A stretch of DNA of 58,529 bases, taken from NCBI GenBank assembly GCA_017622815.1, contig JAGAQH010000040.1, forward strand, positions 1 to 58,529. The letters run 5' to 3'. Below, piece after piece: positions 1 through 9,036 of the stretch (positions are counted from its first letter, which is position 1; each line of letters begins with the position of its first letter). The stretch is from Bacteroidaceae bacterium. Lineage in GTDB: Bacteria > Bacteroidota > Bacteroidia > Bacteroidales > Bacteroidaceae. The notes beneath the pieces were generated by a model that was not told the DNA's origin, ran no database searches, and saw nothing but the letters and a program-made list of their open reading frames with translations. The translations under genes and the position numbers were made by a program.

Positions 1-349
1 GTGTGTGTGTGTGTGTTTATAAAAATTCCGCACATAAGCAAATTATCTACGACATATTTTACCGGAACTTTCTTGTTCCTGTGGCTATCAAAAAAACTGT
101 ATGTCATAGAATAATTGTTCATTCTTATCTGTTAATGCGTATTTCTCTGCGCAAAAGTAATTAAAATTTCGTACTAAGATGTATTTTTAGAGGAATTTTT
201 AGTCTAAAAGTAGGGAAATAAGTGAAATGACACGTTAATATTGGTTGTATTGGTACAATTGAGGAAAAAGAAATCCCCTGGCGTAATGCCTTGTATATGT
301 AATTCTGACTTAAAAGAACCTGTCATATCGTTCCATATCATAATATTAT
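1..349. other. Left-edge intergenic DNA with GT microsatellite
   Basis: AT-rich DNA at the window edge. It opens with a (GT)8 run at 1-16 that may continue outside the window. I see no convincing gene here. A 65-codon frame on the minus strand (204-401) reads through half of the adjacent inverted repeat and has no recognisable motif, so I do not call it. One arm of the repeat at 350-441 begins at the right end of this stretch. Confidence 0.5.
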
Positions 350-441
350 TTAACGTGAGTTCGACGAAATATAATTGTCTATAAATTTGAAAGTAGTACA
401 AACAACTCTCTTCTGAATCAATTTCGTCGAACTCACGTTAA
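350..441. repeat. 92-bp element with 21-bp perfect inverted repeats
   Basis: Arms at 350-370 and 421-441 are perfect 21-bp inverted copies around a 50-bp AT-rich core. The right arm ends directly at the fucP stop codon. The core contains TAAATTTG at 382-389, which fits the Bacteroidetes -7 box on the plus strand, but no good -33 box lies in register. It could be a MITE-like insertion, an invertible segment, or a long stem acting as the fuc operon terminator. The structure is seen directly; the function is inference. Confidence 0.7.
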
Positions 442-1725
442 TTACAGTTTACGGTACGAGCGTATGCCGTAGATGGTGATGAAGAGGAAACAGATCAAAG
501 GCAGGACGAAGGATACGTTTACGGCAGGGTGGCCGGAGATAGTTCCCATGTCGATGATAGTTCCCTGCAATGGGGGCATGATGGCACCGCCAACGATGGC
601 CATGACAAGGAAGGCTGCTCCAAGTGATGTGTCTCTGCTGTCAACGTTCTCCAGGGCTATACCGTAGATTGTGGGGAACATCAGGGACATGAAGGCGGAG
701 ATGCCCACAAGGCAGTAGAGGCCGGTCATGCCAACAATAAGTATGGAGCCCAAAGTGCAAAGCATTGCACCAATGCCAAACACGGCAAGCAAGGCTCGTG
801 AGTTTACGTATTTCATCAGGAAGGTGCTGATGAAACGGCTGCACAGGAACATGCTCATGGCAAAGATGTTGTAGTTCTGCGCCGTGGCCTTGTTTATGCC
901 CAGATTGTCGGCATACTGGATGATGAAGGTCCATACCATTATCTGTGCGGCAACGTAGAACATCTGTGTCAGCACACCTTCGCGGTAGATGGTGTTGTGC
1001 CAAAGGCGCTTGAGTGTGTGCATGGCGGAATCCTGCTCGGCATTGGCCGATGTCTGTGGCATTTTCTTGATGGCAATGATGATGAACATTATCAGCACCA
1101 CAATGCCAAGCATTACATACGGGTCGCGGATAACCTCCAGGTCGTGCAGACGGATTTCTGCCTTTTCTGCCTCGCTCAGTGTGTGGAAGAAGGTGTTGCC
1201 CATTTCATCGCGCCTGTCCGACCAAAGGGCGGGGAGTACCACCAGCGATGCAACGGCCATTCCGGAGAGCGAACCCATGGGATTGAAGGCCTGTGCAAGG
1301 TTCAGTCGGCGGGTGGAAGTCTCCTTGGAACCGAGTGAGAGGATGAACGGATTTGCCGTAGTTTCCAGGAAGGCAAGGCCGAAGGTCAGAATATAAAGCG
1401 ACAGGCAGAAGAACAGAAAGTTCTGCATTGATGCCGCCGGGATAAAGAGAAATGCGCCTGTGGCATAAAGTCCTAATCCCAAGAGTATTCCGCTCTTGTA
1501 GCTAAACTTTCTGATGAAGAGTGCTGCCGGTACTGCCATGGTGGCGTATCCGCCATAGAAGGCGCATTGCACCCACGAGGCTTGGAATGCGGAAAGCTCC
1601 ATCACCGTCTGGAAGGCTGCCACCATGGGGTTCGTTATGTCATTGGCGAAGCCCCACAGTGCAAACAGGGAGGTGATTAGGATGAAGGTGATAAGATATT
1701 TCTTTTCTACGAGTTTTTGTTGCAT
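442..1725 (-). CDS. fucP: L-fucose:H+ symporter FucP (MFS)
   Basis: A 427-residue major facilitator superfamily protein of the FHS/FucP family that imports L-fucose with a proton across the inner membrane. About 12 hydrophobic segments are visible. The acidic residues important in E. coli FucP appear conserved: Asp29 in WGFAND (E. coli Asp46) and Glu121 in FLETTANPF (E. coli Glu135). It is the last gene of the leftward fucose operon, starting 27 nt after the mutarotase gene, and its stop abuts a 21-bp inverted repeat. FHS transporters can also carry other hexoses, but five adjoining fucose genes make L-fucose the likely substrate. Confidence 0.93.
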   Translation of the reverse strand: MQQKLVEKKYLITFILITSLFALWGFANDITNPMVAAFQTVMELSAFQASWVQCAFYGGYATMAVPAALFIRKFSYKSGILLGLGLYATGAFLFIPAASMQNFLFFCLSLYILTFGLAFLETTANPFILSLGSKETSTRRLNLAQAFNPMGSLSGMAVASLVVLPALWSDRRDEMGNTFFHTLSEAEKAEIRLHDLEVIRDPYVMLGIVVLIMFIIIAIKKMPQTSANAEQDSAMHTLKRLWHNTIYREGVLTQMFYVAAQIMVWTFIIQYADNLGINKATAQNYNIFAMSMFLCSRFISTFLMKYVNSRALLAVFGIGAMLCTLGSILIVGMTGLYCLVGISAFMSLMFPTIYGIALENVDSRDTSLGAAFLVMAIVGGAIMPPLQGTIIDMGTISGHPAVNVSFVLPLICFLFITIYGIRSYRKL

Positions 1726-1752
1726 GGTTATTAGATAGGTCGTGTAAGTGAA

Positions 1753-2139
1753 TCAATACAGATGGAACATGCGCTCCATCAGTTGCCATTTCTCTGCCGA
1801 GGACATGCCTGCCTTGACCAGTTGGAACTCTGCCATGTAGTCTTCCCATTCTGCCTGGCGGGGTAGGGTGGCGAGGCGTGCCATTGCCGTGTCCCATTCG
1901 AAGTCAAGAGGAGTTTCCACAATCATGAAGAGGCGTGTGCCAAGGATGTATATCTCCATCTCCAGTATGCCCACCTCGCGGATGCCTGCAAGGATTTCCT
2001 TCCAGGCATGCTCCTTGCTGTGGCGGCGCCGGTACTCGGCAATGAGTTCAGGGTTGTCCTTCAGGTCCAGTGTCTGGCAATAGCGCTTTACGGGACCGTT
2101 GTATTCTTGTACGGGATAGCCGTTCTTTGGATTTTCCAT
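1753..2139 (-). CDS. L-rhamnose/L-fucose mutarotase family protein (RhaM-like)
   Basis: A 128-residue protein of the RhaM (DUF718) mutarotase family, with the typical KRYCQTLDL N-terminal strand and a conserved YILGTRLFMIVE core. Family members interconvert alpha and beta anomers of 6-deoxyhexoses, supplying the anomer needed by the isomerase. It lies between fucK (21 nt upstream) and fucP (27 nt downstream), so L-fucose is the likely substrate although the family name refers to rhamnose. It is not a FucU-type mutarotase. It is slightly longer than the usual 105-110 residues because of an N-terminal extension. Confidence 0.82.
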   Translation of the reverse strand: MENPKNGYPVQEYNGPVKRYCQTLDLKDNPELIAEYRRRHSKEHAWKEILAGIREVGILEMEIYILGTRLFMIVETPLDFEWDTAMARLATLPRQAEWEDYMAEFQLVKAGMSSAEKWQLMERMFHLY

Positions 2140-2160
2140 GTAATAGGGTTTTGTTGTGTG

Positions 2161-3582
2161 TTAGATGTTGTTCGGTTCAAAGACTTTGGGCGTTACGCTG
2201 CGGCGTACCACCTCGCGCAGTTCGGCAAGGTCCGCCACCTCTCCGGCAGCCATGGCCTGCACCAGGATATTGCCCATCGCCGTTGCCTCAACGGGGCCTG
2301 CCCATACGGGTATTCCCAGGGCATCTGCCGTGAACTGGTTGAGCAATCCGTTTTGCGAACCGCCGCCTATTATGTGCAGACGCTTCAGGATTTCGGGCAG
2401 AAGTCCGTTCACGCCCTCTATGGCATCCTTGTACTTCTTGGCAAGCGACTGGAACAGGCAACGTACAAACTCGCCCTTCGTCTGAGGTACGGGTTGGTTG
2501 CTCTGCCTGCAATAGTCGGAGATTGCCTTTTCCATGGACGGAGGGTTGGTGAAGGCCGCATCTGCCACGGGAATGATGCTGGATATGCTTGCCTGTGCGG
2601 CGGCAGGCAGCAGTTCGCCGAAGGTCTGTTCCTCGCCACGCTCCTTCCACTCCGCCATGAGGCGTTGCAGTATCCACAGGCCGGTGATGTTCTGCAGGAA
2701 ACGTATGCGTCCGCCTACGCCGCCTTCGTTGGTAAACTCTGCCTGGCGTGCCTCTTCGGTAAGGATGGGTTCGGGCAGTTCAATGCCCAGCAACGACCAT
2801 GTTCCTGAACTGAGGAAGGCCACGGGACCGTCGCCCTCTATTGCCGGAACGGCGGCAACGGCAGATGCCGTGTCGTGTGAGCCTACGGCAATCACCTTCA
2901 CGTCTTTCAGTCCGGTCTCCTCGGCAATGTCCTTGCGTAGTTCGCCACGCACCGTGCCTGGCATCACTATGTCGCCGAAGATGCGCTTGGGCAGCCCCAA
3001 GGCTTCTATCGTTTCCCACGACCATTCCCTGCGCTTGGCGTCCAGCAGTTCCGATGTGGAGGCTATGCAGTATTCGTTGGTGGCCTTGCCTGTGAGGAAG
3101 TAACTGAACAGGTCGGGCATGAAGAGAAGATGCTCTGCCGCCTCCAGTTGTGCCGTGCCCTTTATGCTGAGCAACTGTGCCAGGGTGTTGATTTCCATCA
3201 CCTGTATGCCGGTGGTGGCATAATGTTCGGTGGGGTTGAGGGTTTCAAACAACTTCTCCGTCATGCCGGCAGTCCTTGCATCGCGATAGCACACGGGATT
3301 GCCCAGCAGTTGGCCGTCGCGGTCGATGAGGCCGAAGTCCACACCCCAGGTGTCCACGCCAATGCTTTCCACCTCGTAGCCTTTTGATGCGGCTTTCTTC
3401 AGGCCTGCCTTCATGTCCTCGAACAGGGCAGGGAAGTCCCAGTAGACGTGGTCGCCGAGGCGTACCTGGCGGTTGCCGAAACGGTGTATCTCTTCCATTG
3501 TCAGTTTGCCGTCTTCTAACCATCCGGCAATGACACGTCCGCTACCGCCGCCGAAGTCGGCCGCAAGATATACTTTGCTCAT
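2161..3582 (-). CDS. fucK: L-fuculokinase / rhamnulokinase-type FGGY kinase
   Basis: A 473-residue FGGY-family sugar kinase resembling RhaB more than E. coli FucK. The N-terminal ATPase fold starts with AADFGGGSGRV, substrate-site residues appear in GVDTWGVDFG, and the likely catalytic Asp is in VGSHDTASAV. The second actin-like lobe has IIGGGSQNGLLNQFTADA. Predicted reaction: ATP-dependent phosphorylation of L-fuculose to L-fuculose 1-phosphate. Bacteroides fucose operons use the same RhaB-like kinase. It lies 84 nt after fucA and 21 nt before the mutarotase gene. Activity on L-rhamnulose cannot be excluded from sequence, but no rhamnose isomerase or aldolase is nearby. Confidence 0.87.
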   Translation of the reverse strand: MSKVYLAADFGGGSGRVIAGWLEDGKLTMEEIHRFGNRQVRLGDHVYWDFPALFEDMKAGLKKAASKGYEVESIGVDTWGVDFGLIDRDGQLLGNPVCYRDARTAGMTEKLFETLNPTEHYATTGIQVMEINTLAQLLSIKGTAQLEAAEHLLFMPDLFSYFLTGKATNEYCIASTSELLDAKRREWSWETIEALGLPKRIFGDIVMPGTVRGELRKDIAEETGLKDVKVIAVGSHDTASAVAAVPAIEGDGPVAFLSSGTWSLLGIELPEPILTEEARQAEFTNEGGVGGRIRFLQNITGLWILQRLMAEWKERGEEQTFGELLPAAAQASISSIIPVADAAFTNPPSMEKAISDYCRQSNQPVPQTKGEFVRCLFQSLAKKYKDAIEGVNGLLPEILKRLHIIGGGSQNGLLNQFTADALGIPVWAGPVEATAMGNILVQAMAAGEVADLAELREVVRRSVTPKVFEPNNI

Positions 3583-3666
3583 GTTGTTTTGTCTTGTTTA
3601 ATGGCAAAGGATGAAAACACCCGGCGCCCGGCCATAGGCATTTCCATCCGTTGCATTCTTGGTTGA

Positions 3667-4314
3667 TTACTGTTGCAGGGGAGTCTTCTTGCCCAGAACG
3701 TAGATGTCCAGGTCCTCTATCTCCTGAGGCGTGAGCACGGAGTAGTCGCCACCAGTCTGTACGATGATGCGGCATGCCATCTCAAAGAACATGGCCCGTT
3801 CGAAAGCCTGGTCGAAATCCTTGCCGCAAACCACCTGTCCGTGATTGGTGAGCAGGATGGAATTGTGGTCCTGCATTGCTTCAACTACTGCTTTTGCCAA
3901 TTCGGGTGAACCTGGTCTTAGATAAGGTATTACGGGTATCTCGCGACCTACGTGGCAGGGCACCTCGGCGGTTACGTTGAAGTTCTCGGGCTTCTTCTTC
4001 ATGCAAGACACTGCGGTGGCATAGGGAGACTGGAAGTGCAGCACTACATTCACGTCGGGACGTGCACGCAGTACGCCCAGGTGGAAACCGCTTTCCATGG
4101 AAGGCTTCACGCCGTTCAGCACCTCGCCGGTGGCAACTACACACTGGGAAACCTTCTCCTTCTGCAGGGTGGGAACCCATGAACCTGTACCTGAAACAAG
4201 GGCCTCGTCGCCCAGACGCCATGAAAGGTTACCGCTGCTGCAAACTGTAAGTCCGGCATCGCCCACACGGTGTGCCTGCTTGATGAATTCCTCTATATGA
4301 AGATTGGTAATCAT
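3667..4314 (-). CDS. fucA: L-fuculose-phosphate aldolase (class II)
   Basis: A 215-residue class II aldolase/adducin-family protein that should cleave L-fuculose 1-phosphate to DHAP and L-lactaldehyde. The phosphate-binding SSGNLSWR and the Glu in MESGFHL fit the family. Of the zinc ligands known in E. coli (His92, His94, His155), the first is present in VVLHFQS and the last in TNHGQV. The position of His94 reads Gln (HFQ instead of HNH). The gene sits 36 nt downstream of fucO in the operon. The substitution may be normal for Bacteroidales homologues; otherwise metal binding differs from the enterobacterial enzyme. Confidence 0.88.
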   Translation of the reverse strand: MITNLHIEEFIKQAHRVGDAGLTVCSSGNLSWRLGDEALVSGTGSWVPTLQKEKVSQCVVATGEVLNGVKPSMESGFHLGVLRARPDVNVVLHFQSPYATAVSCMKKKPENFNVTAEVPCHVGREIPVIPYLRPGSPELAKAVVEAMQDHNSILLTNHGQVVCGKDFDQAFERAMFFEMACRIIVQTGGDYSVLTPQEIEDLDIYVLGKKTPLQQ

Positions 4315-4350
4315 GATTCTTTTCTTTTATTATTATAAATAAGGTATGGA

Positions 4351-5505
4351 TTAGAGAACCTTCTCGTAAAGTCTCTGGATTATCTCTTTGTCGACGAAAC
4401 GTGGGTTGCCGGGTGTGCATACGTCTGCCGCTGCTGCCGTGGCAAGTTTGTCCAGATCTTCGGCCTTGATGCCCAGTTCGGCAAGATGCTGGGGTATGCC
4501 CACACGGATGGACAATTGGCGAACGGCCTCTACGGCTGCCTCTGCTGCCTCCTCATTGCTCATGCCTGCCGAGTAAACGTCCATTGCCTTGGCAATCTGC
4601 ACGTACTTGTCTATGGCGGCAGGCATGTTGAACTCCATCACCGTGGGCAGAAGCAGGGCATTTGCCACACCGTGGGGTATGTCGAAGATGGCGCCCAGAG
4701 GGTGTGCCATGCCGTGTACCACGCCAAGACCCACGTTGGAGAAGGCCATGCCGGCAATGTACTGTGCCACGGCCATGCCGTTGCGTGCCTCTGCGTTCTG
4801 CGGCTCGTTCACGGCAGTCTCCAGATAGCGTGCTATCATCTCTATGGCCTTCAGTTCGAACATGTCGCTCATTTCCCATGCACCCTTGGTGATGAGACCC
4901 TCGATGGCATGTGTAAGGGCATCCATACCGGTGGCTGCGGTCAGGCCGCGGGGTAGGGTGTACATCAGTTCGGCGTCCACAATGGCCATCACGGGGATGT
5001 CGTTGGGATCCACGCAAACCATCTTCTTCTCGTTCTCCTCGTCGGTGATGACGTAGTTGATGGTCACCTCGGCAGCCGTACCGGCCGTGGTGGGCAGTGC
5101 TATGATGGGCACGGATTTCTTCTTGGTGTCGGCCACGCCTTCCAGCGAAACTACATCGGCAAACTCGGGGTTGTTGGTTATTATGCCCACGGCCTTGGCG
5201 GTATCCATGGAGGAACCTCCGCCGATGGCTATGATGAAGTCGGCGCCAGACTTGGCAAATGCCTCAACACCGGCCTTCACGTTGGACACGGTGGGGTTGG
5301 GCTTGATTTCGCTGAACACCTCGTATGGGATGCCTGCATTTTCCAGAACTTTCAGCACCTTGTCGGCAACGCCGAACTTGATCAGGTCCTTGTCTGTGGC
5401 AACGAATGCCTTCTTGTAGCCCATGCGGGATATTTCCTGTGGGAGCACTTCGCGTGCACCGGGGCCGAAGTATGAAACTTCGTTCAGTATAAAGCGGTTT
5501 ATCAT
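4351..5505 (-). CDS. fucO: Lactaldehyde reductase FucO (Fe-dependent ADH)
   Basis: A 384-residue group III iron-dependent alcohol dehydrogenase, almost the length of E. coli FucO (382). NAD binding is shown by IGGGSSMDTAKA. The iron ligands are in GMDALTHAIEG (Asp and His) and in VVHGMAHPLG and FDIPHGVAN (two His). It should reduce L-lactaldehyde from fuculose-phosphate cleavage to L-1,2-propanediol with NADH, which regenerates NAD during anaerobic growth. It lies 84 nt after fucI and 36 nt before fucA. No propanediol utilisation (Pdu) genes are in the window, so propanediol is probably excreted. Confidence 0.92.
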   Translation of the reverse strand: MINRFILNEVSYFGPGAREVLPQEISRMGYKKAFVATDKDLIKFGVADKVLKVLENAGIPYEVFSEIKPNPTVSNVKAGVEAFAKSGADFIIAIGGGSSMDTAKAVGIITNNPEFADVVSLEGVADTKKKSVPIIALPTTAGTAAEVTINYVITDEENEKKMVCVDPNDIPVMAIVDAELMYTLPRGLTAATGMDALTHAIEGLITKGAWEMSDMFELKAIEMIARYLETAVNEPQNAEARNGMAVAQYIAGMAFSNVGLGVVHGMAHPLGAIFDIPHGVANALLLPTVMEFNMPAAIDKYVQIAKAMDVYSAGMSNEEAAEAAVEAVRQLSIRVGIPQHLAELGIKAEDLDKLATAAAADVCTPGNPRFVDKEIIQRLYEKVL

Positions 5506-5589
5506 TGTATTAAGATATATAAGGTAAATGTTGAAGGGTTAGAAAGGAAAAGTAAGTCTCTCCTTTCTAACCCTGTTGGATGTTATGCC

Positions 5590-7365
5590 TTACTTATAGA
5601 TGGGACCGTAGTTCTGGCATGCTCTGTAGTCGGCACCCTCCTTGTCCATGCCGAATGCGTTCCATGCGGCGGGACGGAAGATGTTCTCCTCGGGCACATT
5701 GTGCATGCACACGGGGATGCGGAGCATTGAAGCCAGGGTGATGAGGTCGGCACCGATGTGTCCGTAACTGATGGCACCGTGGTTGGCACCCCAGTTGTTC
5801 ATTACGGAATAAACGTCCTTGAAGGGAGCCTTTGTCTCGTCCAGACGGGGCACGAACCATGTTGTGGGCCATGTGGGGTCGGTACGCATGTTCAGCACCT
5901 CGTGTATCTCGGGATCCACGTCGGCTGTCCATCCCTCTGCAATCTGCAGGACGGGGCCAAGACCCTTGATGAGGTTCAGACGTGACATGGTAACGGGCAT
6001 GCCGCCCTTTGACAGGAAGTTGGAAGAGAAACCACCGCCACGGAAGTAGTCGCGGTCGGCAGGCATCCAGTTGGTGTTCTTCAGACAAGCCTCGGCATCA
6101 GCGTCGGTCATTTCCCAAGTGGGCTTCATGCAGGGTTCGCCTGCGGCATTGGTGCTGGCACCTGTAGCGTCCAGGGTGGTGGCACCTGAGTTGATGAGGT
6201 GAATCATACCGCCGGAAGCCAGACCTGTCAGTTCCTTGCCTGTTACGCGCTTCACGGCCTCGGGGCTCCAGTATGTACGCACGTCGGAGAACATCTGTCC
6301 GCAACCGGTCAGCAACTTGCCGAAGAGCATTGCCACGGCGTTGCATGCATCGTTCTCGGTGGCAACTACGTATGCCTCGCGGATACCGTTCCAGTCGAAT
6401 GTGCTGCAAAGCAGAGCCTCGGTGAAGTCACCGTTGGGCTTCCAGTCGGTCCACTGGCGCTGGCCCTGGAAACCTGCTGCTATTGCATTGTGGCCGATAG
6501 CCTCTTCCTTGAAGCCCATTTCGCGGAGTTTGGGGTTGCCGAGCATCAGGTCGCGCACGATGAGGGTCATCTTCACAACGAACTCCCAGTCGGCATCCTT
6601 GCCGGCACGGTCCTTCTGCTTCTCGGGACGGTTCTTGTCCCAACCCTCGTTCACCTTACAGTATTTCTCTGTCCATGCCATTGCCTTGGCATACTCCTCG
6701 TGGTCGTAGATACCTTCTTCCATGCGGCGCAGGATTTCGGTCTCGTCCACGCTCTCGTTGCGCATGCCCAGATATTCCTGGAAGAAGTTCTGGTCAACGA
6801 TACTGCCTGCGATACCCATGCACTGGCTACCTACTGACAGGTAACTCTCGCCACGCATGGTGGCAACGGCCAGAGCGGCGCGTGCCCAGCGCAGAATCTT
6901 CTCTGCCACGTCCTCGGGGATGCTGTTGTCTGCCAGGTCCTGAACGTCATGGCCATAGATGCCGAATGCGGGCAGACCCTTCTGTGCATGGCCTGCCAGT
7001 ACGGCTGCCAGATACACTGCGCCGGGACGTTCTGTACCGTTGAAACCCCATACTGCCTTGGGCCAGTGGGGATGCATGTCCATGGTCTCTGAACCATAGC
7101 ACCAGCAGGAAGTAACGGAAATGGTTGCACCCACGCCCTCGCGCTCGAACTTGGCCTGGCATGCTGCGGTCTCGGCCACACGGCCGATGGTGCCGTCAGC
7201 AATCACGCACTCCACGGGAGTACCGTCGGCATGCTTCACATTAGCGGAGATGAGTTCGGCAACAGCCTTTGCCAGATTCATAGTCTTTTCCTCAAGACTC
7301 TCGCGAACACCGCCCTGACGACCATCGATGGTGGGACGGATGCCAATTTTTGGATACTTGCTCAT
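5590..7365 (-). CDS. fucI: L-fucose isomerase
   Basis: A 591-residue L-fucose isomerase, the same length as the E. coli enzyme and alignable along its length ([20 protein letters not shown] at the start, [10 protein letters not shown] at the end). The Mn-binding residues known from E. coli are in ATENDA (Glu337), SDVRTYW (Asp361) and SYGHIGAD (His528). It converts L-fucose to L-fuculose and may also accept D-arabinose. It is the first gene of the operon, downstream of a repeat-rich intergenic region. A -7-like box lies at 7421-7428. No GntR-type FucR gene adjoins it, unlike in Bacteroides. Confidence 0.95.
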   Translation of the reverse strand: MSKYPKIGIRPTIDGRQGGVRESLEEKTMNLAKAVAELISANVKHADGTPVECVIADGTIGRVAETAACQAKFEREGVGATISVTSCWCYGSETMDMHPHWPKAVWGFNGTERPGAVYLAAVLAGHAQKGLPAFGIYGHDVQDLADNSIPEDVAEKILRWARAALAVATMRGESYLSVGSQCMGIAGSIVDQNFFQEYLGMRNESVDETEILRRMEEGIYDHEEYAKAMAWTEKYCKVNEGWDKNRPEKQKDRAGKDADWEFVVKMTLIVRDLMLGNPKLREMGFKEEAIGHNAIAAGFQGQRQWTDWKPNGDFTEALLCSTFDWNGIREAYVVATENDACNAVAMLFGKLLTGCGQMFSDVRTYWSPEAVKRVTGKELTGLASGGMIHLINSGATTLDATGASTNAAGEPCMKPTWEMTDADAEACLKNTNWMPADRDYFRGGGFSSNFLSKGGMPVTMSRLNLIKGLGPVLQIAEGWTADVDPEIHEVLNMRTDPTWPTTWFVPRLDETKAPFKDVYSVMNNWGANHGAISYGHIGADLITLASMLRIPVCMHNVPEENIFRPAAWNAFGMDKEGADYRACQNYGPIYK

Positions 7366-7420
7366 AACATTAGGTTTATTTAGGTTAGAATGTTGTTTGT
7401 TTTTTTGTGCTTACGCGTAA

Positions 7421-7428
7421 CAAATTTA
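7421..7428 (-). promoter_or_regulatory. Candidate -7 box of fuc operon
   Basis: On the minus strand this reads TAAATTTG, a full match to TAnnTTTG, about 56 nt upstream of the fucI start codon. No TTTG lies at the expected -33 distance, which would fit a promoter needing an activator or relief by a sugar-responsive regulator. It is weak because the -33 element is missing. Confidence 0.35.
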
Positions 7429-7642
7429 AGTAAAATATTTGAGAAACCCTCCTATAAGGCGAACTTTTCATGCACTTATCTTTGATAATCCTTAATATGG
7501 CATGTGCTGTTTTTTTCTAAATACGAACAACCTGTGCCTTTTGCCGTATCGTCGTATGGGGAGAGGATGCCGTCTGTTTCCGTATCTTCACGGCCTTGGG
7601 TGCAAGGCTTCTCGTTTCACACTTAGGTCATCCCCATTCCGT

Positions 7643-7752
7643 GTAAAGGCCTTTGGCGGAACAGGTAAAGGCCTCAACTTGTCCGGGTAAAGGCCTCAAC
7701 TTGTCCGGGTAAAGGCCTCAACTTCTCCGGGTAAAGGCCTTTACTTGGTCAT
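7643..7752. repeat. 22-bp tandem repeat array, five units
   Basis: Five consecutive units start at 7643, 7665, 7687, 7709 and 7731, exactly 22 bp apart. Each begins GTAAAGGCC; the middle units continue with TCAACTTGTCCGG and the outer ones diverge. The last unit contains GTAAAGGCCTTTAC, a palindrome. The array is intergenic, between the divergent fucI and MBL-hydrolase genes. There are no unique spacers, so it is not CRISPR. Function unknown. Confidence 0.9.
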
Positions 7753-7848
7753 GTAAGTACAACAGGCTTTTTCTGAATGATTGTCAGGAGGATGTTTTTT
7801 TGCCTTTCCCGAGGATTTTTTTGTTCTTCCCGAAGCCCCGTTTTTGTC

Positions 7849-7980
7849 CTCCCGGGTGACTCGTCCTTGTCACCCTCGGTGACTCGTCCCTGTCACCCTC
7901 GGTGATTCGTCCTTGTCACCCTCGGTGACTCGCCCCTGTCACCCTCGGTGACTCGTCCTTGTTGTCCGGAGGGCGATTTA
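7849..7980. repeat. 23-bp tandem repeat array with hairpin in each unit
   Basis: Complete 23-bp units start at 7869, 7892, 7915 and 7938, with a degenerate half unit before them and one after. Each unit holds GTCACC CTC GGTGAC, a six-bp stem with a three-nt loop, followed by TCGTCCTTG-like sequence. Variation is mostly in the linker. The same unit recurs at 29749-29880. It lies about 140 bp upstream of the MBL-hydrolase promoter. Confidence 0.9.
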
Positions 7981-8095
7981 GACCTTTCACCATTGGAATG
8001 GTACGCCGTCATGATTTGCTGGCCGTTTCATGGTGTGGTTTCAGGCTGATGTAAAGAATGATTATTGTATTTTTAGATTTATTATAATGCCTTTT

Positions 8096-8127
8096 TTTGG
8101 GAGATTGCCCAACTTTTCATATCTTTG
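8096..8127 (+). promoter_or_regulatory. Promoter of MBL hydrolase gene
   Basis: TTTG at 8096-8099 and TATCTTTG at 8120-8127 are 20 nt apart, the Bacteroidetes -33/-7 arrangement. Transcription should begin near 8133. This places the true start codon at ATG 8146, because an upstream in-frame TTG at 8125 lies inside the -7 box. Confidence 0.75.
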
Positions 8128-8145
8128 TCATTAAAATATACACGT

Positions 8146-8952
8146 ATGATAAAATTCATGTCCTTAGGCAGTAGCAGCAGCGGCAATTGTTATTATCTGG
8201 CAACGGGTAATACACAGATTCTCGTTGATGCCGGCATAGGGGTGAAAAGTCTGAGGCACGATCTTAAGGAAAAGGGTATAATGCTGACAGATATCGATGC
8301 AGTATTCATAACCCACGACCATGCAGACCATATAAAGGCGGTTGGTAATCTGGCACACGATTACAAGTTGCCTATCTATGCAACAGAGGAGGTTCACCGA
8401 GGTATCAACCGCAATTATTGCGTGACGGCAAAGTTGACACCCGAATATACAAAGATAATACAGAAATCACAGACCACGGAGATAGGCGACTTCAGGCTGA
8501 CTGCTTTCAGCGTACCTCACGACAGCAGTGATTGTGTAGGGTACAGGATAGAGACGGACGAGGAGATATTCCTCCTCATCACCGATATCGGACATGCCAC
8601 GGAAGTTATACAGCAGGAGGTGACACAGGCCAATTTCATAGTCATAGAATCCAACCACGATGTGGACATGCTCATGATGGGACCCTATCCGGCATACCTG
8701 AAGGGCCGCATACGCAGTGGGCGCGGACACATTTCCAATGCTGACAGCGCCAAACTTATTGCCGAACATGCCTCTCCGGCTCTCCGCCGTGTGTGGCTTT
8801 GCCATCTCAGCGAGGAGAACAACCATCCGGAACTGGCCAGAAAAACCCACGAAACTGTGTTGCGCGAATATGGACTCATAGCCGGAGTAGACTTCCAGTT
8901 GGATGTATTGCGTAGAAAACAGGCAAGCGAACTGATGATTTTGACCGTATAA
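8146..8952 (+). CDS. MBL-fold metallo-hydrolase, WalJ/YycJ-like
   Basis: A 268-residue metallo-beta-lactamase-fold protein. The metal-binding motif THDHADH is present, with further ligand candidates in VPHDSSD, ITDIGH and LCHLSEENN near the C-terminus. The N-terminus KFMSLGSSSSGNCYYL is typical of the YycJ/WalJ/VicX family, whose members are linked to DNA processing or cell-wall/cell-division phenotypes. The exact substrate is not known. I start it at ATG 8146 because of the promoter; ATG 8158 is also possible. It is monocistronic, followed by a tRNA with its own promoter. Confidence 0.88.
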   Translation: MIKFMSLGSSSSGNCYYLATGNTQILVDAGIGVKSLRHDLKEKGIMLTDIDAVFITHDHADHIKAVGNLAHDYKLPIYATEEVHRGINRNYCVTAKLTPEYTKIIQKSQTTEIGDFRLTAFSVPHDSSDCVGYRIETDEEIFLLITDIGHATEVIQQEVTQANFIVIESNHDVDMLMMGPYPAYLKGRIRSGRGHISNADSAKLIAEHASPALRRVWLCHLSEENNHPELARKTHETVLREYGLIAGVDFQLDVLRRKQASELMILTV

Positions 8953-8983
8953 GACGAAAAAAGTGAAAAAAGTTTAAGGAAAA

Positions 8984-9015
8984 TTTGGTCATTCCGAATA
9001 AAGTCCGTACCTTTG
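8984..9015 (+). promoter_or_regulatory. Promoter of tRNA-Lys
   Basis: TTTG at 8984-8987 and TACCTTTG at 9008-9015 are exactly 20 nt apart. Transcription is expected near 9021, about 16 nt before the mature tRNA 5' end. Confidence 0.78.
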
Positions 9016-9036
9016 CAGTCGGAAAAACAAGACAAT

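Noticed and set aside
204-401. 65-codon minus-strand frame at the left edge
   Set aside because: No motif, and it reads through one arm of the inverted repeat.
7643-7980. CRISPR array
   Set aside because: Units follow each other directly with no unique spacers, and no cas genes are near.
8125-8145. TTG start for the MBL hydrolase
   Set aside because: The codon is inside the -7 promoter box. The same reasoning rejects TTG at 31373 and 46809, and TTG 27985 is replaced by ATG 27988.
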